Notes under the pieces: model-generated
What the model was told of the DNA's origin: nothing
Database searches by the model: none
Seen by the model: only the letters and a program-made list of their open reading frames with translations
Origin: a bacterium
GTDB lineage: Bacteria > Planctomycetota > Planctomycetia > Kolteriales > Kolteriaceae
Direction: 5' to 3'
DNA length: 47,065 nucleotides
Assembly: GCA_019748235.1 (NCBI GenBank)
Contig: JAIEPU010000050.1
Span: 1 to 47,065 of the forward strand
Position numbers and translations under genes: made by a program
Shown: piece after piece, positions 25,618-34,509 of the stretch
Layout: each line of letters opens with the position of its first letter
Numbering within the stretch: the first letter of the stretch is position 1

Positions 25618-27660
25618 ATGTCTCACCCTATTAGTTCCGTTCATGCGCGAATGCGCCATCACATCCATTCGTTACAGGCGTCCACTCTCTTCCTGGGGGC
25701 GATGCTCGCCACACTTCCCCTAAGTCATCCCGCCTTCGCCGACGAAAAGGACTTAGAACTCGGAAGTTCAAGTATCCGCATGCTTGATATGTCCGGGCGG
25801 CTTCAGCTCATCGGCGAAAAGGATGGCACTCGCGCGACGGTGGTCGTTTTCCTTTCCACGGAATGCCCTATCGCTCGGCAATTCATTCCCGAACTCGGCA
25901 GGATTCATGAGCGATTTAAATCAGAGCATGTCGAGTTCTACGGCGTCTTCTCTGACCCATCTGTCACGTGGAAACAAGTTGACCAATTCGTGAAAGAGTT
26001 CGGCATCAAGTTTCCCATCTTCTTTGACGGTTCAAGAGAGCTCGTCCACAAACTAAATCCGACCCACGTTCCCGAGGCCTTTGTCATCGATGCTCACCGA
26101 GCAGTGATTTACCACGGCCGAATCAATGACATGTATCGGCAAGTCGGAAAGCGGCAGCTCGAAGCCAAGGAGAATGACCTCATCGATGCAATAGGAGCGT
26201 CGATCGAGGGGCATCTTCCCGCCGTCCGCTTCTCTCCGCCCGTTGGTTGTCCGATCGAGAACCTTTCCTCCGCTGACGCCGCAAAGCGAAAAGTGACGTA
26301 CAACCGAGACATCGCGCCCCTTATCTTTGCGAATTGCACAGAGTGTCATCGTTCTGGAGAAGTCGCTCCGTTCGCGCTCGAATCCTTCAACGATTGCGTC
26401 AAGCGTGGTGACTGGCTTGTCAAGGTTACGGAAAAGAAGCTGATGCCCCCTTGGATGGCCGAACCGGGGCATGGAGATTTTCTCGGCGAGCGTTCACTCT
26501 CCGCTAGGCAACGAGAACTCCTCAAGGAGTGGGTGGCCATTGGAATGCCGGAAGGTAACCCGGATGACCTTCCTGTCTCCCCCGACTTCATTCAGGGTTG
26601 GCGATTGGGGGAACCAAGTCTCGTGCTAGACATGCCCTACGAAACGGTCGTCCCCGCGGACGGTCCCGACATCTTTCAACACTATGTGGTTCGCGTTCCG
26701 ATCCCCGAGGATAAGACGTTGGTCGGATTTGAATTCCGACCAGGCAATCCTTCGGTCGTGCATCATGCCGTCGTTTTCTACGACATGATGGGAGCCGCGC
26801 GTATCAAGGATGCGAAAACGCCCGAGCCGGGCTATCGCACTTTCGGTTCGCCTGGCGTTCCCGTCACCGGTGTCGTGGGAGTATGGGTTCCCGGCATGAC
26901 ACCACGATTCCTTCCCAAGGGGATCGGAATGCACATTCCTAAAGGAGCCGATCTCCTGGTGCAGTTCCACATTCATCCGAGCGGAAAAGAAGAGGTGGAT
27001 CGTTCGAAGATCGCTCTTTACTTCGCGGATGAAAGCGCGGGCTCCATGCACAAGATGTCTCGTGTTCCTTTAGTGCTCGGCACGCTGATGATCGACGTAC
27101 CGGCGGGGGAATCGAACCACAAGTTGACTTCGACCATGACCATTCCCGCACCGATCACGCTGATGTCGGTGGTGCCGCACATGCATCTCATCGGCAAGGA
27201 AATGAAGATCACGGCGAAATTCCCCTCGGGTGAATCAAAGTCACTCGTCTGGATTAAGGATTGGAACTTCTATTGGCAAGACAATTATGTGTACCGCGAA
27301 CCGGTCGAGTTACCTGCTGGGACTCAGATCACGATTGAGGGGCGGTTCGACAACTCAGAGGGTAATCTTCTAAATCCGAGCCATCCACCGAAACGAGTCT
27401 TCTTCGGAAACGACAGTGATGAAGAGATGTTCTTTGCGGTCTTTCAAACAGTCGGCAAAACGAGGGAGGCGGAGCAGGCCATCGAGCATGCCGTGCTCAC
27501 CGGCTTCCAAGAGGATTGGAAGAATCCGAGCGTCCGACCTGATGCTCGCCCTCGTATCTTCGCGGAGGCGCTCGAGTTCCTAGGGGGCGGCGACATTCTT
27601 CTGAAACTGCTCATCAACGGAGACAAAGCCCCACTCTTGCAGTCGAGAGATGGAGGTTAG
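25618..27660 (+). CDS. Secreted redoxin - cytochrome c - copper monooxygenase-like fusion protein
   Basis: A 680-aa protein with a signal peptide (about 1-41). Residues about 46-205 are a thioredoxin-fold AhpC/redoxin-like domain. It has T-E-C-P-I-A with Cys83 but no CxxC partner, so disulfide exchange may be altered. A c-type heme site C-T-E-C-H (240-244) follows with a Met-Pro-Pro-Trp-Met segment at 276-280 that may supply the distal ligand. From about 325 to 640 is a region like copper type II ascorbate-dependent monooxygenases, with histidine clusters H-H at 382-383, H-I-H at 451-453 and H-M-H at 521-523. Such fusions recur in planctomycetes; the substrate is unknown. It probably acts in the periplasm as a redox enzyme. 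It lies 85 bases after the TetR gene, which may control it. Confidence 0.85.
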   Translation: MSHPISSVHARMRHHIHSLQASTLFLGAMLATLPLSHPAFADEKDLELGSSSIRMLDMSGRLQLIGEKDGTRATVVVFLSTECPIARQFIPELGRIHERFKSEHVEFYGVFSDPSVTWKQVDQFVKEFGIKFPIFFDGSRELVHKLNPTHVPEAFVIDAHRAVIYHGRINDMYRQVGKRQLEAKENDLIDAIGASIEGHLPAVRFSPPVGCPIENLSSADAAKRKVTYNRDIAPLIFANCTECHRSGEVAPFALESFNDCVKRGDWLVKVTEKKLMPPWMAEPGHGDFLGERSLSARQRELLKEWVAIGMPEGNPDDLPVSPDFIQGWRLGEPSLVLDMPYETVVPADGPDIFQHYVVRVPIPEDKTLVGFEFRPGNPSVVHHAVVFYDMMGAARIKDAKTPEPGYRTFGSPGVPVTGVVGVWVPGMTPRFLPKGIGMHIPKGADLLVQFHIHPSGKEEVDRSKIALYFADESAGSMHKMSRVPLVLGTLMIDVPAGESNHKLTSTMTIPAPITLMSVVPHMHLIGKEMKITAKFPSGESKSLVWIKDWNFYWQDNYVYREPVELPAGTQITIEGRFDNSEGNLLNPSHPPKRVFFGNDSDEEMFFAVFQTVGKTREAEQAIEHAVLTGFQEDWKNPSVRPDARPRIFAEALEFLGGGDILLKLLINGDKAPLLQSRDGG

Positions 27661-27686
27661 TGCGGACGGACCCGATCGGTACTCCA

Positions 27687-29432
27687 TCAAAGCCCCGTCA
27701 ACTCATTTGACAATTCGGCATGTTGACTGTCGAACGTCTCATCTTTCCAGAGATTGCCGATCGCGTTTGCGAATCGTCGGCGGGCGATTTGGCAATAGAG
27801 CTTGCCGGCTTTCAAATCTCGGCGGGTTTCTTTCGAATCGTTTTCGGAGAGGGCTCGGTCCAATCGACTCACGACGGCGGTCGCGGTGTAAATAGCGATC
27901 GTCGCCGTCGCTAGTCTTTCGAGCTTGAATTGCTGCTTGATGATCGATTCCTTGTACTTCACGAGCATTCGGAGTGCTTGCCGGCCCAGTTTGCGCGTCG
28001 CTTGTCCGAGCCATCTTCCCTCTTCATGAAGAAGGGGATGCCGAACGGGGACGTTGACTTGCCCCATGATGTTTCGGCCGATGAGGCCCACCAACTTGGT
28101 CGGACTCTTCATGGATGTCTGTAGCTCGCGGGCAACATCTCCAAGCGCCGTCCCCGCGATGAAGAGCCGCATCACTTCGTTCGCTCCCTCGCCGATACTG
28201 TTAAGTCGTGAATCGCGCATCCATCGTTCGAATGGCTGATCACAAAAGAATGCCATTCCGCCGTGCACCTGAATCGTGTCGTTGATGATCGTCCAGAGTT
28301 CATCGCTGGTGAAGACTTTGAGCAAAGCCGACTCGAGCATGATGTCCTCTTCGCCGTTGTCGAAGGCGTTGACGACAAGGGCGGCGGTCGACTCCATGGC
28401 ATAAGTCACTGCGGCCATGCGAGCGACCTTCTCCTGGATCAGGCCAAACTTACCGATCGGTTCGCCGAACTGGACCCGTCGTTTCACGTGCTCGATCGTT
28501 CGGCGAAGGCATTCTTTTGCGACGGAGGAACATCCCGCACCAAACGAAAGCCGACCGTAGTCGAGAACCGAAAGGCCGATCTTGAGTCCTTTACCAACTT
28601 CGCCGAGAACGTTCTCTGCCGGGACCTCCATGTCCTTGAATTCAAGCTTCGCTTGCATGGAAGCACGGATACCGACTTTTTCGAGTGATGGTTCCACCAC
28701 GCGAAATCCAGGGAATTCGGGTCGCACGATGAAAGCGGTAACCTTATCCTTCTTTCCCTCCGGGGTGTCGACTTCCGTCTTCGCGAGAACGGTGAGCACG
28801 CTTGCGATGGCGCCATTGGTAATCCATCGCTTTTGACCGTTGATCCGCCACACATTTTTGACCGGGTCGAAGACCGCGCGCGTCTGCACGTTGTTCGCAT
28901 CAGATCCTGCTTCCGGCTCGGTCAGTGCGAACGCGGCCAACTCCTCACCGGCGGAAAGTTTCCTCAAGCATTGCTTTTGCTTTTCGTTCCCAAAGAGAAG
29001 AATGGCGCGAAGTCCAATACTTTGATGAGCGCCGGTCATGACCGATGTGCCGCCGCACCGTTTCGACAACTCCTCGATTGCTTTGCAGTAGGAATATTGC
29101 GGCATGCCGAGCCCGCCGTATTCCTTGGGGATCGTCATCCCGAGAAAGCCGCATTCTCCCATCGCACGGACGGTTGCGGCGGGGACCGTCGCATTCCGGT
29201 CGTTCCACACGGGGTCCAGATGCTTGTCGAGGATCTTGCGAAACTTCTCGACGAACTCGTCGGTCTCCTTGACCACCCGCGGAGAGGGCTGAGGAAACGG
29301 AAAAGTGCGGCTCGCATCGAATTGTCCGCGAAAGAGCTGCTTGACAAAGCCTGTCGTCTGCTTGCCCGAGAACACGACCTCTTCGGCGGTCTTGATCTGA
29401 GCCTTCTCGTGCGATGTCAATCCGCTGGACAT
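27687..29432 (-). CDS. Acyl-CoA dehydrogenase, long form (VLCAD/ACAD9-like layout)
   Basis: A 581-aa protein. The start is at the ATG at 29432, which has AAAGGAAC upstream; the frame extends 14 codons further without support. It has the ACAD core: F-A-L-T-E-P-E-A-G-S-D with flavin/substrate-binding residues, Q-K-R-W-I-T-N-G-A, and G-E-G-A-N-E-V-M-R-L-F near 430, where a catalytic Glu is expected. About 170-180 extra C-terminal residues form a helical domain as in VLCAD and ACAD9, instead of the usual 380-aa length. It oxidises acyl-CoA to trans-2-enoyl-CoA with FAD, passing electrons to ETF. No other beta-oxidation gene is in the window. It is convergent with the redox fusion gene, 26 bases apart. 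Confidence 0.92.
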   Translation of the reverse strand: MSSGLTSHEKAQIKTAEEVVFSGKQTTGFVKQLFRGQFDASRTFPFPQPSPRVVKETDEFVEKFRKILDKHLDPVWNDRNATVPAATVRAMGECGFLGMTIPKEYGGLGMPQYSYCKAIEELSKRCGGTSVMTGAHQSIGLRAILLFGNEKQKQCLRKLSAGEELAAFALTEPEAGSDANNVQTRAVFDPVKNVWRINGQKRWITNGAIASVLTVLAKTEVDTPEGKKDKVTAFIVRPEFPGFRVVEPSLEKVGIRASMQAKLEFKDMEVPAENVLGEVGKGLKIGLSVLDYGRLSFGAGCSSVAKECLRRTIEHVKRRVQFGEPIGKFGLIQEKVARMAAVTYAMESTAALVVNAFDNGEEDIMLESALLKVFTSDELWTIINDTIQVHGGMAFFCDQPFERWMRDSRLNSIGEGANEVMRLFIAGTALGDVARELQTSMKSPTKLVGLIGRNIMGQVNVPVRHPLLHEEGRWLGQATRKLGRQALRMLVKYKESIIKQQFKLERLATATIAIYTATAVVSRLDRALSENDSKETRRDLKAGKLYCQIARRRFANAIGNLWKDETFDSQHAELSNELTGL

Positions 29433-29575
29433 GATGCCGTTCCTTTCACGAATAGCCATTCGAGCAACGAGCATTCAGATTTGCTGTGAAGAACCGCCCG
29501 ATGGCTGATGGGTCATGTCCAGCATATCGTGGAGAATTCCCGCTGTCGCGAGGAAAGATCCAGGACAAGCGCAGG

Positions 29576-30262
29576 TCAACGCTTTTTAAGGGTGATAGCC
29601 ATTCCGGCGGCGTGCATATTCACGAAAACGGTCTCCAGGGCGGGATTGTTGGTAATCGCTTCGACGAATCGTGGATCAGGCTTCGGCGCATTCATGTTGT
29701 GGGAGAGAATGAGTCCACCGGGGCGGACGTGAGGAAGGAGTTTTTCCAAGTAGTCAAGATATCCCTCCTTATCAGCATCTAGGAAAAGAAGATCGATGGG
29801 CTCCTTCTGCTTCTTTACTTCCTCGTGAGCATCTCCCGAGATAACGGCAATCCTCTTTTCCACTCCCGCACGTGCGAAATTTGCTCTAGCGGCCACGATT
29901 TTGGCTTCGTCAATCTCAAACGTTGTGATCTTACCGTCCGTCTTCTCCGTCGCGAGAGCCAGCCAAAGAGTGGAGTACCCGTTGGAAGTGCCGAGTTCCA
30001 CGACGTGTTTCGCATCGATCGATTCAGCGAGAATACGCAAGAGTCGACCGTCGAGGTCAGGAACATTCCAGTTCCCGGAGCGCTGTTTGTCGAGATCGAT
30101 TAGAATATCCAATATTTGTTTCTCGCGGTCATTCTTCGCGAGTGGTGCTTTCGACAAATCGGCAGGTGAGTTCGATGACTCGTCGGCAATGCCCGCACGA
30201 TCACCGGTGAGAAAGGTCAAGCCAGCAATGACGAGGATGAATCGGAAGGAAATCCGTTTCAT
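29576..30262 (-). CDS. O-methyltransferase-like protein with signal peptide
   Basis: A 228-aa protein. The start is at the ATG at 30262, preceded by GAGAGGAC; it begins a hydrophobic signal-like segment (MKRISFRFILVIAGLTFLTG). The body is a class I SAM-dependent methyltransferase of the catechol/caffeoyl-CoA O-methyltransferase type: V-V-E-L-G-T-S-N-G-Y-S-T-L-W (motif I, SAM binding), T-F-E-I-D (acidic ribose-binding end of beta 2), L-L-F-L-D-A-D-K-E-G-Y (metal-binding region) and G-G-L-I-L-S-H-N. An exported SAM enzyme is unusual because SAM is cytoplasmic; the hydrophobic start could instead be a membrane anchor. It is encoded alone between the dehydrogenase and the TIGR03009-like gene, all on the minus strand. 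Confidence 0.85.
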   Translation of the reverse strand: MKRISFRFILVIAGLTFLTGDRAGIADESSNSPADLSKAPLAKNDREKQILDILIDLDKQRSGNWNVPDLDGRLLRILAESIDAKHVVELGTSNGYSTLWLALATEKTDGKITTFEIDEAKIVAARANFARAGVEKRIAVISGDAHEEVKKQKEPIDLLFLDADKEGYLDYLEKLLPHVRPGGLILSHNMNAPKPDPRFVEAITNNPALETVFVNMHAAGMAITLKKR

Positions 30263-30411
30263 GATCTCAGTCCTCTCATAACGAAGGGTCGATTCGTAAT
30301 GGGGGAGATCAACAATTCTCTCAATCATACCGCGAGCCGTTGGGCTGAGATAAGAAATCGCAAGACTTGTTTGAATTGAAATCCATTGTCGAAAAAGATG
30401 TGGGGAAGCCC

Positions 30412-31074
30412 CTACTTCACGTGGAAGCTATCCGCATCGAGCGCGACGTTCGTCTTGGGCTCGGTCACCGCCATGAAGGTGTGCCGACCATCTTTCCAAA
30501 TGATGTGGATTTGAACGGGGAGCATCGTCTCTTTCGCGATCTCGACCTCGAGTCGATCGAATCGCTTCTGGTCGGCGTGCAACTGTGGATAGAGATAAAC
30601 CGATATCGACTTGGCCGATGGGACGGCTCGAATGGTGAATTGGTATCGCATCTTTTCAGGATCGATGCCGATCAACAGAAAGGCGGGCAATTCACCAAGC
30701 CAAAGGTTTGATCTGAGCTTGGCGTTATGCGGAAGATCGGTCTTGCCGCGCACCTGACCCCCATTGATTTCGGTCAGTTTGCCATCTGCAGTTAGAAGGT
30801 GCGAAGTCCCGTTGAATCCCAGAATGTCGAACCGGGCTTCTGTCGGTGATGATTTGAAACGGAAGCGTCCGAATGTCGGATCGTCCGATTCCCAGCGGCC
30901 ATCTTTGCCAAGTTGCTTGATGGCGATCTGAGCGTCCAGTGACTTCAAATCGGCTCGTTGACTCCACGCGAGTAATACTGAATCGACGGTGCTCACCTCG
31001 GCAGCACAGACAGGCAGGCAACCTCCCCCAAGTAACAAGCAAGCCAACAACCGGCGCATGGAATGCTCCCTCAT
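30412..31074 (-). CDS. Secreted lipoprotein-sorting-like protein (TIGR03009-like)
   Basis: A 220-aa protein from the ATG at 31074, with an AGGAGG eight bases upstream. It has a signal peptide (about 1-25, M-R-R-L-L-A-C-L-L-L-G-G-G-C). The body is a mostly beta fold: a T-V-D-S-V-L-L-A-W start, G-R-F-R-F-K-S-S-P-T-E-A-R-F-D, then L-T-A-D-G-K, and an end P-K-T-N-V-A-L-D-A-D-S-F. It resembles the planctomycete LolA/LolB-like family (TIGR03009), which is known by sequence but not function. A periplasmic lipid- or ligand-binding role is plausible only by analogy. The G-G-G-C near the signal end could be a lipobox, but the context L-G-G-G-C is not a clean match. Confidence 0.75.
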   Translation of the reverse strand: MREHSMRRLLACLLLGGGCLPVCAAEVSTVDSVLLAWSQRADLKSLDAQIAIKQLGKDGRWESDDPTFGRFRFKSSPTEARFDILGFNGTSHLLTADGKLTEINGGQVRGKTDLPHNAKLRSNLWLGELPAFLLIGIDPEKMRYQFTIRAVPSAKSISVYLYPQLHADQKRFDRLEVEIAKETMLPVQIHIIWKDGRHTFMAVTEPKTNVALDADSFHVK

Positions 31075-31188
31075 CCTATTCTCCTCCTGCTTACGATGAA
31101 TCCCGTTTTAGGTAAACAGCGAAAACGAAGGACAACCTTGCCCAACCTTCGATGGAGGATGAACAGCAAATCGACTTTTTAAGGTCGA

Positions 31189-32613
31189 CTAGATGGTGGT
31201 CGGGGGCGTTGGAGATGACGCCGGGTTGGGAGGAGGCGCGAACGTCTCCGACAAGTTAGGGCGGAAGAAGACGAGGAGTAGAAGAGGCATGTACCAGTGA
31301 AGGTATGTTCCCCCTCGGTCGGCGTACCAGAACTGCACCAACAAGAAGAGGGTCGCGGAAATCGAGATCAGATCAGCTAGGGTCTTCTCGCGAGGAATGA
31401 AAAAGCTCCCGACCACCACGATTCCAAAAACAATGGCGATCGGCAATCGATAAATCTGTGTCGCTTCGGTCCAGAACCCGACACTCTTCTGAGCCGTCTC
31501 TTGAGAGATCAAAACCTTTGAGGATAGGGACGTCGACCAAAGTTCTCCAAACGAAGCCAGTGACGGCACGAAATACACCATGAGCCAAAGCAGAATCGTC
31601 ACGCCAAAAAAGAAGGTCAGATATCTTTTGAAGCCCCCTTTGCGATAAAAGCTAAGCCACAGGGGAATCAGGAATAGCGGAAAAAAGGAAACCGAGGCGA
31701 AGCCCATGAGAGAACCACTCACGATCGACTGGCGATAAAACACGATTGACCAGAGGAGCAGGGCCGTCGGAATGAGGTGGTCCAGTTTGATGGCATGCAT
31801 GAAGGTGACTGGAATCATCAGGTACAAAAGCGCCATGGCTAGGCCGGTGGTGATGCTCTGATAATGCTTCCATCCACATACGACGAGAGCAGAGATGATG
31901 AGCAAATGCCCGATGATGAGAGCACTTCGGATGATGTTTTCCTCGGCGAGGAGTTGAGAGTTCGGCGCGGACTGAATGGCGGTCCCTGCGAAACCTCGCT
32001 CGACAGCGGCGGAGGGAAGCATGAAAAGAACCGTGGCGGGGTCGGCGACAATGTCTGGCGGGAGTTTCGTTTCACCTTCGAGAAGGGAGAGCGCGACATG
32101 TGCCCCGCGCCTGCTTCCCGCATCGAGTTCTCGAGTCAGGATTGACACGATGAGATAACTGAAAAGGCAGACCATCAGAAAAACAACGCCACCGGTCGAA
32201 AGATTCTGTTCGAGCCTCGGCCGGCGAACGATGATGAGGTCGGCTAGACATCGCACAACGAAATAGGCAGTACCGGCAAAGAGCCAAAGGTAGCCGAATT
32301 GTTTCAATTGTTGCCAATCGGGGCTTTGCGCTAATACCGCAACCGAACTGGCATCCTGCTTCACCTGTTGCTCGACGCCGACGAGTTCTGTTTCAATTCC
32401 CGCTGGCTTCACGGCGGGGTGCAGCTTCAGAAATGACTCCACTTTGTTCGTGGCGAGAAGCCCGGGGGTCATCAAGAACAGCGTAATGACGTCCCAATTT
32501 CGCAGGCTGAAGAATCGGCGAAAGCGAAAGAAGATCGCGACGGAGAGAAGTAGCGAGAGGTAGAACCACGTCGCGCTGTCGATCTCTTGGAATTTCAGGA
32601 AGTCCCAAGTCAT
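31189..32613 (-). CDS. Polytopic membrane protein, GT-C/GT87-like
   Basis: A 474-aa protein with about 10-11 hydrophobic segments. An N-terminal helix starts near residue 15, loops of 60-80 residues occur at about 60-95 and 170-210, and the C-terminal half is a run of tightly packed helices with aromatic-rich ends (S-F-F-P-L-F-L-I-P-L-W-L-S-F-Y-R-K-G). That L-W-L-S-F-Y-R-K-G-G-F-K-R-Y segment and the long helix spacing resemble GT87/DUF2029 lipid-linked glycosyltransferases. However, the usual acidic loop motif is not clear, so the assignment is only suggestive. The C-terminal 15 residues are Pro/Thr-rich. It stands alone, divergent from the 449-aa gene. Confidence 0.7.
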   Translation of the reverse strand: MTWDFLKFQEIDSATWFYLSLLLSVAIFFRFRRFFSLRNWDVITLFLMTPGLLATNKVESFLKLHPAVKPAGIETELVGVEQQVKQDASSVAVLAQSPDWQQLKQFGYLWLFAGTAYFVVRCLADLIIVRRPRLEQNLSTGGVVFLMVCLFSYLIVSILTRELDAGSRRGAHVALSLLEGETKLPPDIVADPATVLFMLPSAAVERGFAGTAIQSAPNSQLLAEENIIRSALIIGHLLIISALVVCGWKHYQSITTGLAMALLYLMIPVTFMHAIKLDHLIPTALLLWSIVFYRQSIVSGSLMGFASVSFFPLFLIPLWLSFYRKGGFKRYLTFFFGVTILLWLMVYFVPSLASFGELWSTSLSSKVLISQETAQKSVGFWTEATQIYRLPIAIVFGIVVVGSFFIPREKTLADLISISATLFLLVQFWYADRGGTYLHWYMPLLLLVFFRPNLSETFAPPPNPASSPTPPTTI

Positions 32614-33046
32614 TTTGACCGGATACCCTCATCTCGCCTGTGCGATTCCAAAAGATATTGATAGGCCTTGAAGCCACGACAGCAGGTCGATTGCTAATCA
32701 CACCTCAAACATGTCGTTTCCGATTATATCACCCTACCTTTCCTTTCCCGCACGTCGTCTGACCAACAACGGCACGAATCGGCGATTCTTGTTTTGAACG
32801 TGGAGATTTAGGGAAACTTTGCGGGTTGATAAAGCCTTGCGGAATGTGCGACTTAGTATCGGGGAAACGACCTTGTTGTGGGTAATGCCGAGAGAGTTTT
32901 GTTGAAGAGGATCGAGACAAGTTCATTCGGGCCGCCACGTGATAAGGTCCGTTAGCAACACGGTGATGATACCGAAGCCTTGATGGCCGAGACGAGGGAT
33001 GCGATCGGCAAAAGGCTCCTATCTTCACTGGATGCTCAGATGATCA
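32614..33046. other. Divergent intergenic region, no gene seen
   Basis: 433 bases between the membrane protein (minus) and the 449-aa gene (plus). Part of it may belong to the plus gene's leader, since that start is uncertain. Short frames at 32729-33028 (minus) and 32980-33396 (plus) show no known product. I see no strong palindrome. Confidence 0.4.
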
Positions 33047-34396
33047 ATGGGTTCGACGAGACAGATTCGCTGTCTCTCAGAGCCGAACAAACCCTTCGAC
33101 GAGGTGTCCCTCGTGGATCAGCACAGCGTAATTCCGCCATCGAGTCTGTTCATCCTCTGGCCCGGCGACCAGCCACCGATGGCGGAGGAAGTCCGGCTTC
33201 GCCTCGCCGAGTGGGGACATGCCGCACCGGAGATGGGCGAGGAGCGAGCAGAAGACACTCTTTGGAGTTTTTGGTTCGATCTTGCCGATCGGCCTGCCTC
33301 CACATTTATCTGGTGCGAGCCCGTCTCCGATTCGCACCGCATGCTGCTCGATTATGTCCACTGGCGTACCGCTGCTCAGCGCAAGCAGGCTTTTGAATGC
33401 CGCTGGATGGTAGGGCTGGAAGGAGCGATTTCGCTTCGGGAGCCGACAAGCGATTACCAATTGCAACTTCGACTTTGTGAAGCGATCTCGTGCGATTGGT
33501 CGCCGGTCATTTTTGACGCCAGTGCTCTGATCTATCGCAGCATTGACGACGTTCGGCTTCTCACCGATGCGGAGACCCCTCCGCGAAAGAGTTCGCTTTA
33601 CAGCATCCACAAGGTGCGTTCGACCCCCGAGGGAGCGAATCCAACTTGTTACTGGGTCCATACGCATGGGCTCGAGCGGGCGGGAATACCTGACCTTGAA
33701 ATAATGGGCGTACCGCAAGCATGGCTTGGATCGGCCTGCGAACTGATCGATGCAGTCGCTGACCTTTGGATCGAGTTCAGCACTCCTGATCCCGAAGTTC
33801 CCTTTGCGATCGGTGGCGGGCTCGACATTGCTTGGCGTCCCTGGCAAGCGATTGCCGCCGAAGTTGATCCAAGGGCGGTCGGCGGACGAAACTATCGCGG
33901 GCCGGAACAGGGACATAGCGGTTTCCGTGCCGTGCTTGTGGCCCCTGAGAAGGATCAAGAGGGGGAAATTGCTTGGCGGCAGCCCATCGAAGTTCTTCGC
34001 CGCATCAGTCGCTCGGAGACGACGCTCTACAAGACTGTTCAAGAGAGCCGTCGAATGGCGCGGCTCGCGAAAGAGCGATGGGGAACCTTCGGCATTCTTT
34101 TCGCATCGCCCCATCCTCCTGATTGGCGTTTCGCGGTGAAGCTTAGCTTCCCGATGGAAGATGAACCACGGCACGGAGAACACCTTTGGTTTGACGTGCT
34201 CGCCATCCGTCCTGGAGAAGTGATGGGTCGACTGGTCAGCGTCCCCTCTTATTTGGGGAGGCAATCGATTCCGGGAACGGGGTGGCAAGAGTTACGCCGG
34301 CTTAGCGATTGGAGAATCGTTACTCCTCAGGGGGTATTCGATCCAGAGAATGCCGGTGTATTGCTCGAAGAGCGTCTTACCCTTCAGCATGTTTAA
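33047..34396 (+). CDS. Uncharacterised protein with C-terminal DUF2314-like segment
   Basis: 449 aa from the ATG at 33047; the start is uncertain, and in-frame GTG codons at about 33098 and 33110 are alternatives. The N-terminal three quarters are Trp-, Arg- and Glu-rich and match nothing I know. The last 65 residues (E-H-L-W-F-D-V-L-A-I-R-P-G-E-V-M-G-R-L, then L-R-R-L-S-D-W-R-I) resemble DUF2314, whose proteins share an E-x-x-W-V-x-V start and a S-D-W end. It is followed within 9 bases by a strong terminator in the right orientation, which supports this strand rather than the long antisense frame at 33077-34288. It is cytoplasmic by lack of signal or membrane segments. Confidence 0.7.
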   Translation: MGSTRQIRCLSEPNKPFDEVSLVDQHSVIPPSSLFILWPGDQPPMAEEVRLRLAEWGHAAPEMGEERAEDTLWSFWFDLADRPASTFIWCEPVSDSHRMLLDYVHWRTAAQRKQAFECRWMVGLEGAISLREPTSDYQLQLRLCEAISCDWSPVIFDASALIYRSIDDVRLLTDAETPPRKSSLYSIHKVRSTPEGANPTCYWVHTHGLERAGIPDLEIMGVPQAWLGSACELIDAVADLWIEFSTPDPEVPFAIGGGLDIAWRPWQAIAAEVDPRAVGGRNYRGPEQGHSGFRAVLVAPEKDQEGEIAWRQPIEVLRRISRSETTLYKTVQESRRMARLAKERWGTFGILFASPHPPDWRFAVKLSFPMEDEPRHGEHLWFDVLAIRPGEVMGRLVSVPSYLGRQSIPGTGWQELRRLSDWRIVTPQGVFDPENAGVLLEERLTLQHV

Positions 34397-34404
34397 TCAA
34401 TCGC

Positions 34405-34446
34405 AAAACCCTCTCTCACTAACAGTGAAAGAGGGTTTTGTATTTC
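34405..34446 (+). terminator. Rho-independent terminator after the 449-aa gene
   Basis: AAAACCCTCTCTCAC (34405-34419) pairs with GTGAAAGAGGGTTTT (34425-34439), one mismatch in 15, with a 5-base loop and a T-rich tail. It starts nine bases past the stop codon at 34396. Its shape also allows termination for the minus-strand gene ending at 34510, but it is 60 bases away from that stop. Confidence 0.88.
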
Positions 34447-34509
34447 TTGTCATGGATGTTGAGGATCGCAGACGCTATCAGCGTTTTCCTCGTGCGAAGT
34501 TTCTGGACT

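Noticed and set aside
33077-34288. 403-aa open frame on the minus strand
   Set aside because: It lies fully opposite the plus-strand 449-aa gene, whose terminator starts nine bases after its stop. The minus-strand translation is Arg/Pro/Ser-rich with no recognisable domain. Kept as a point to check by strand-specific RNA-seq.
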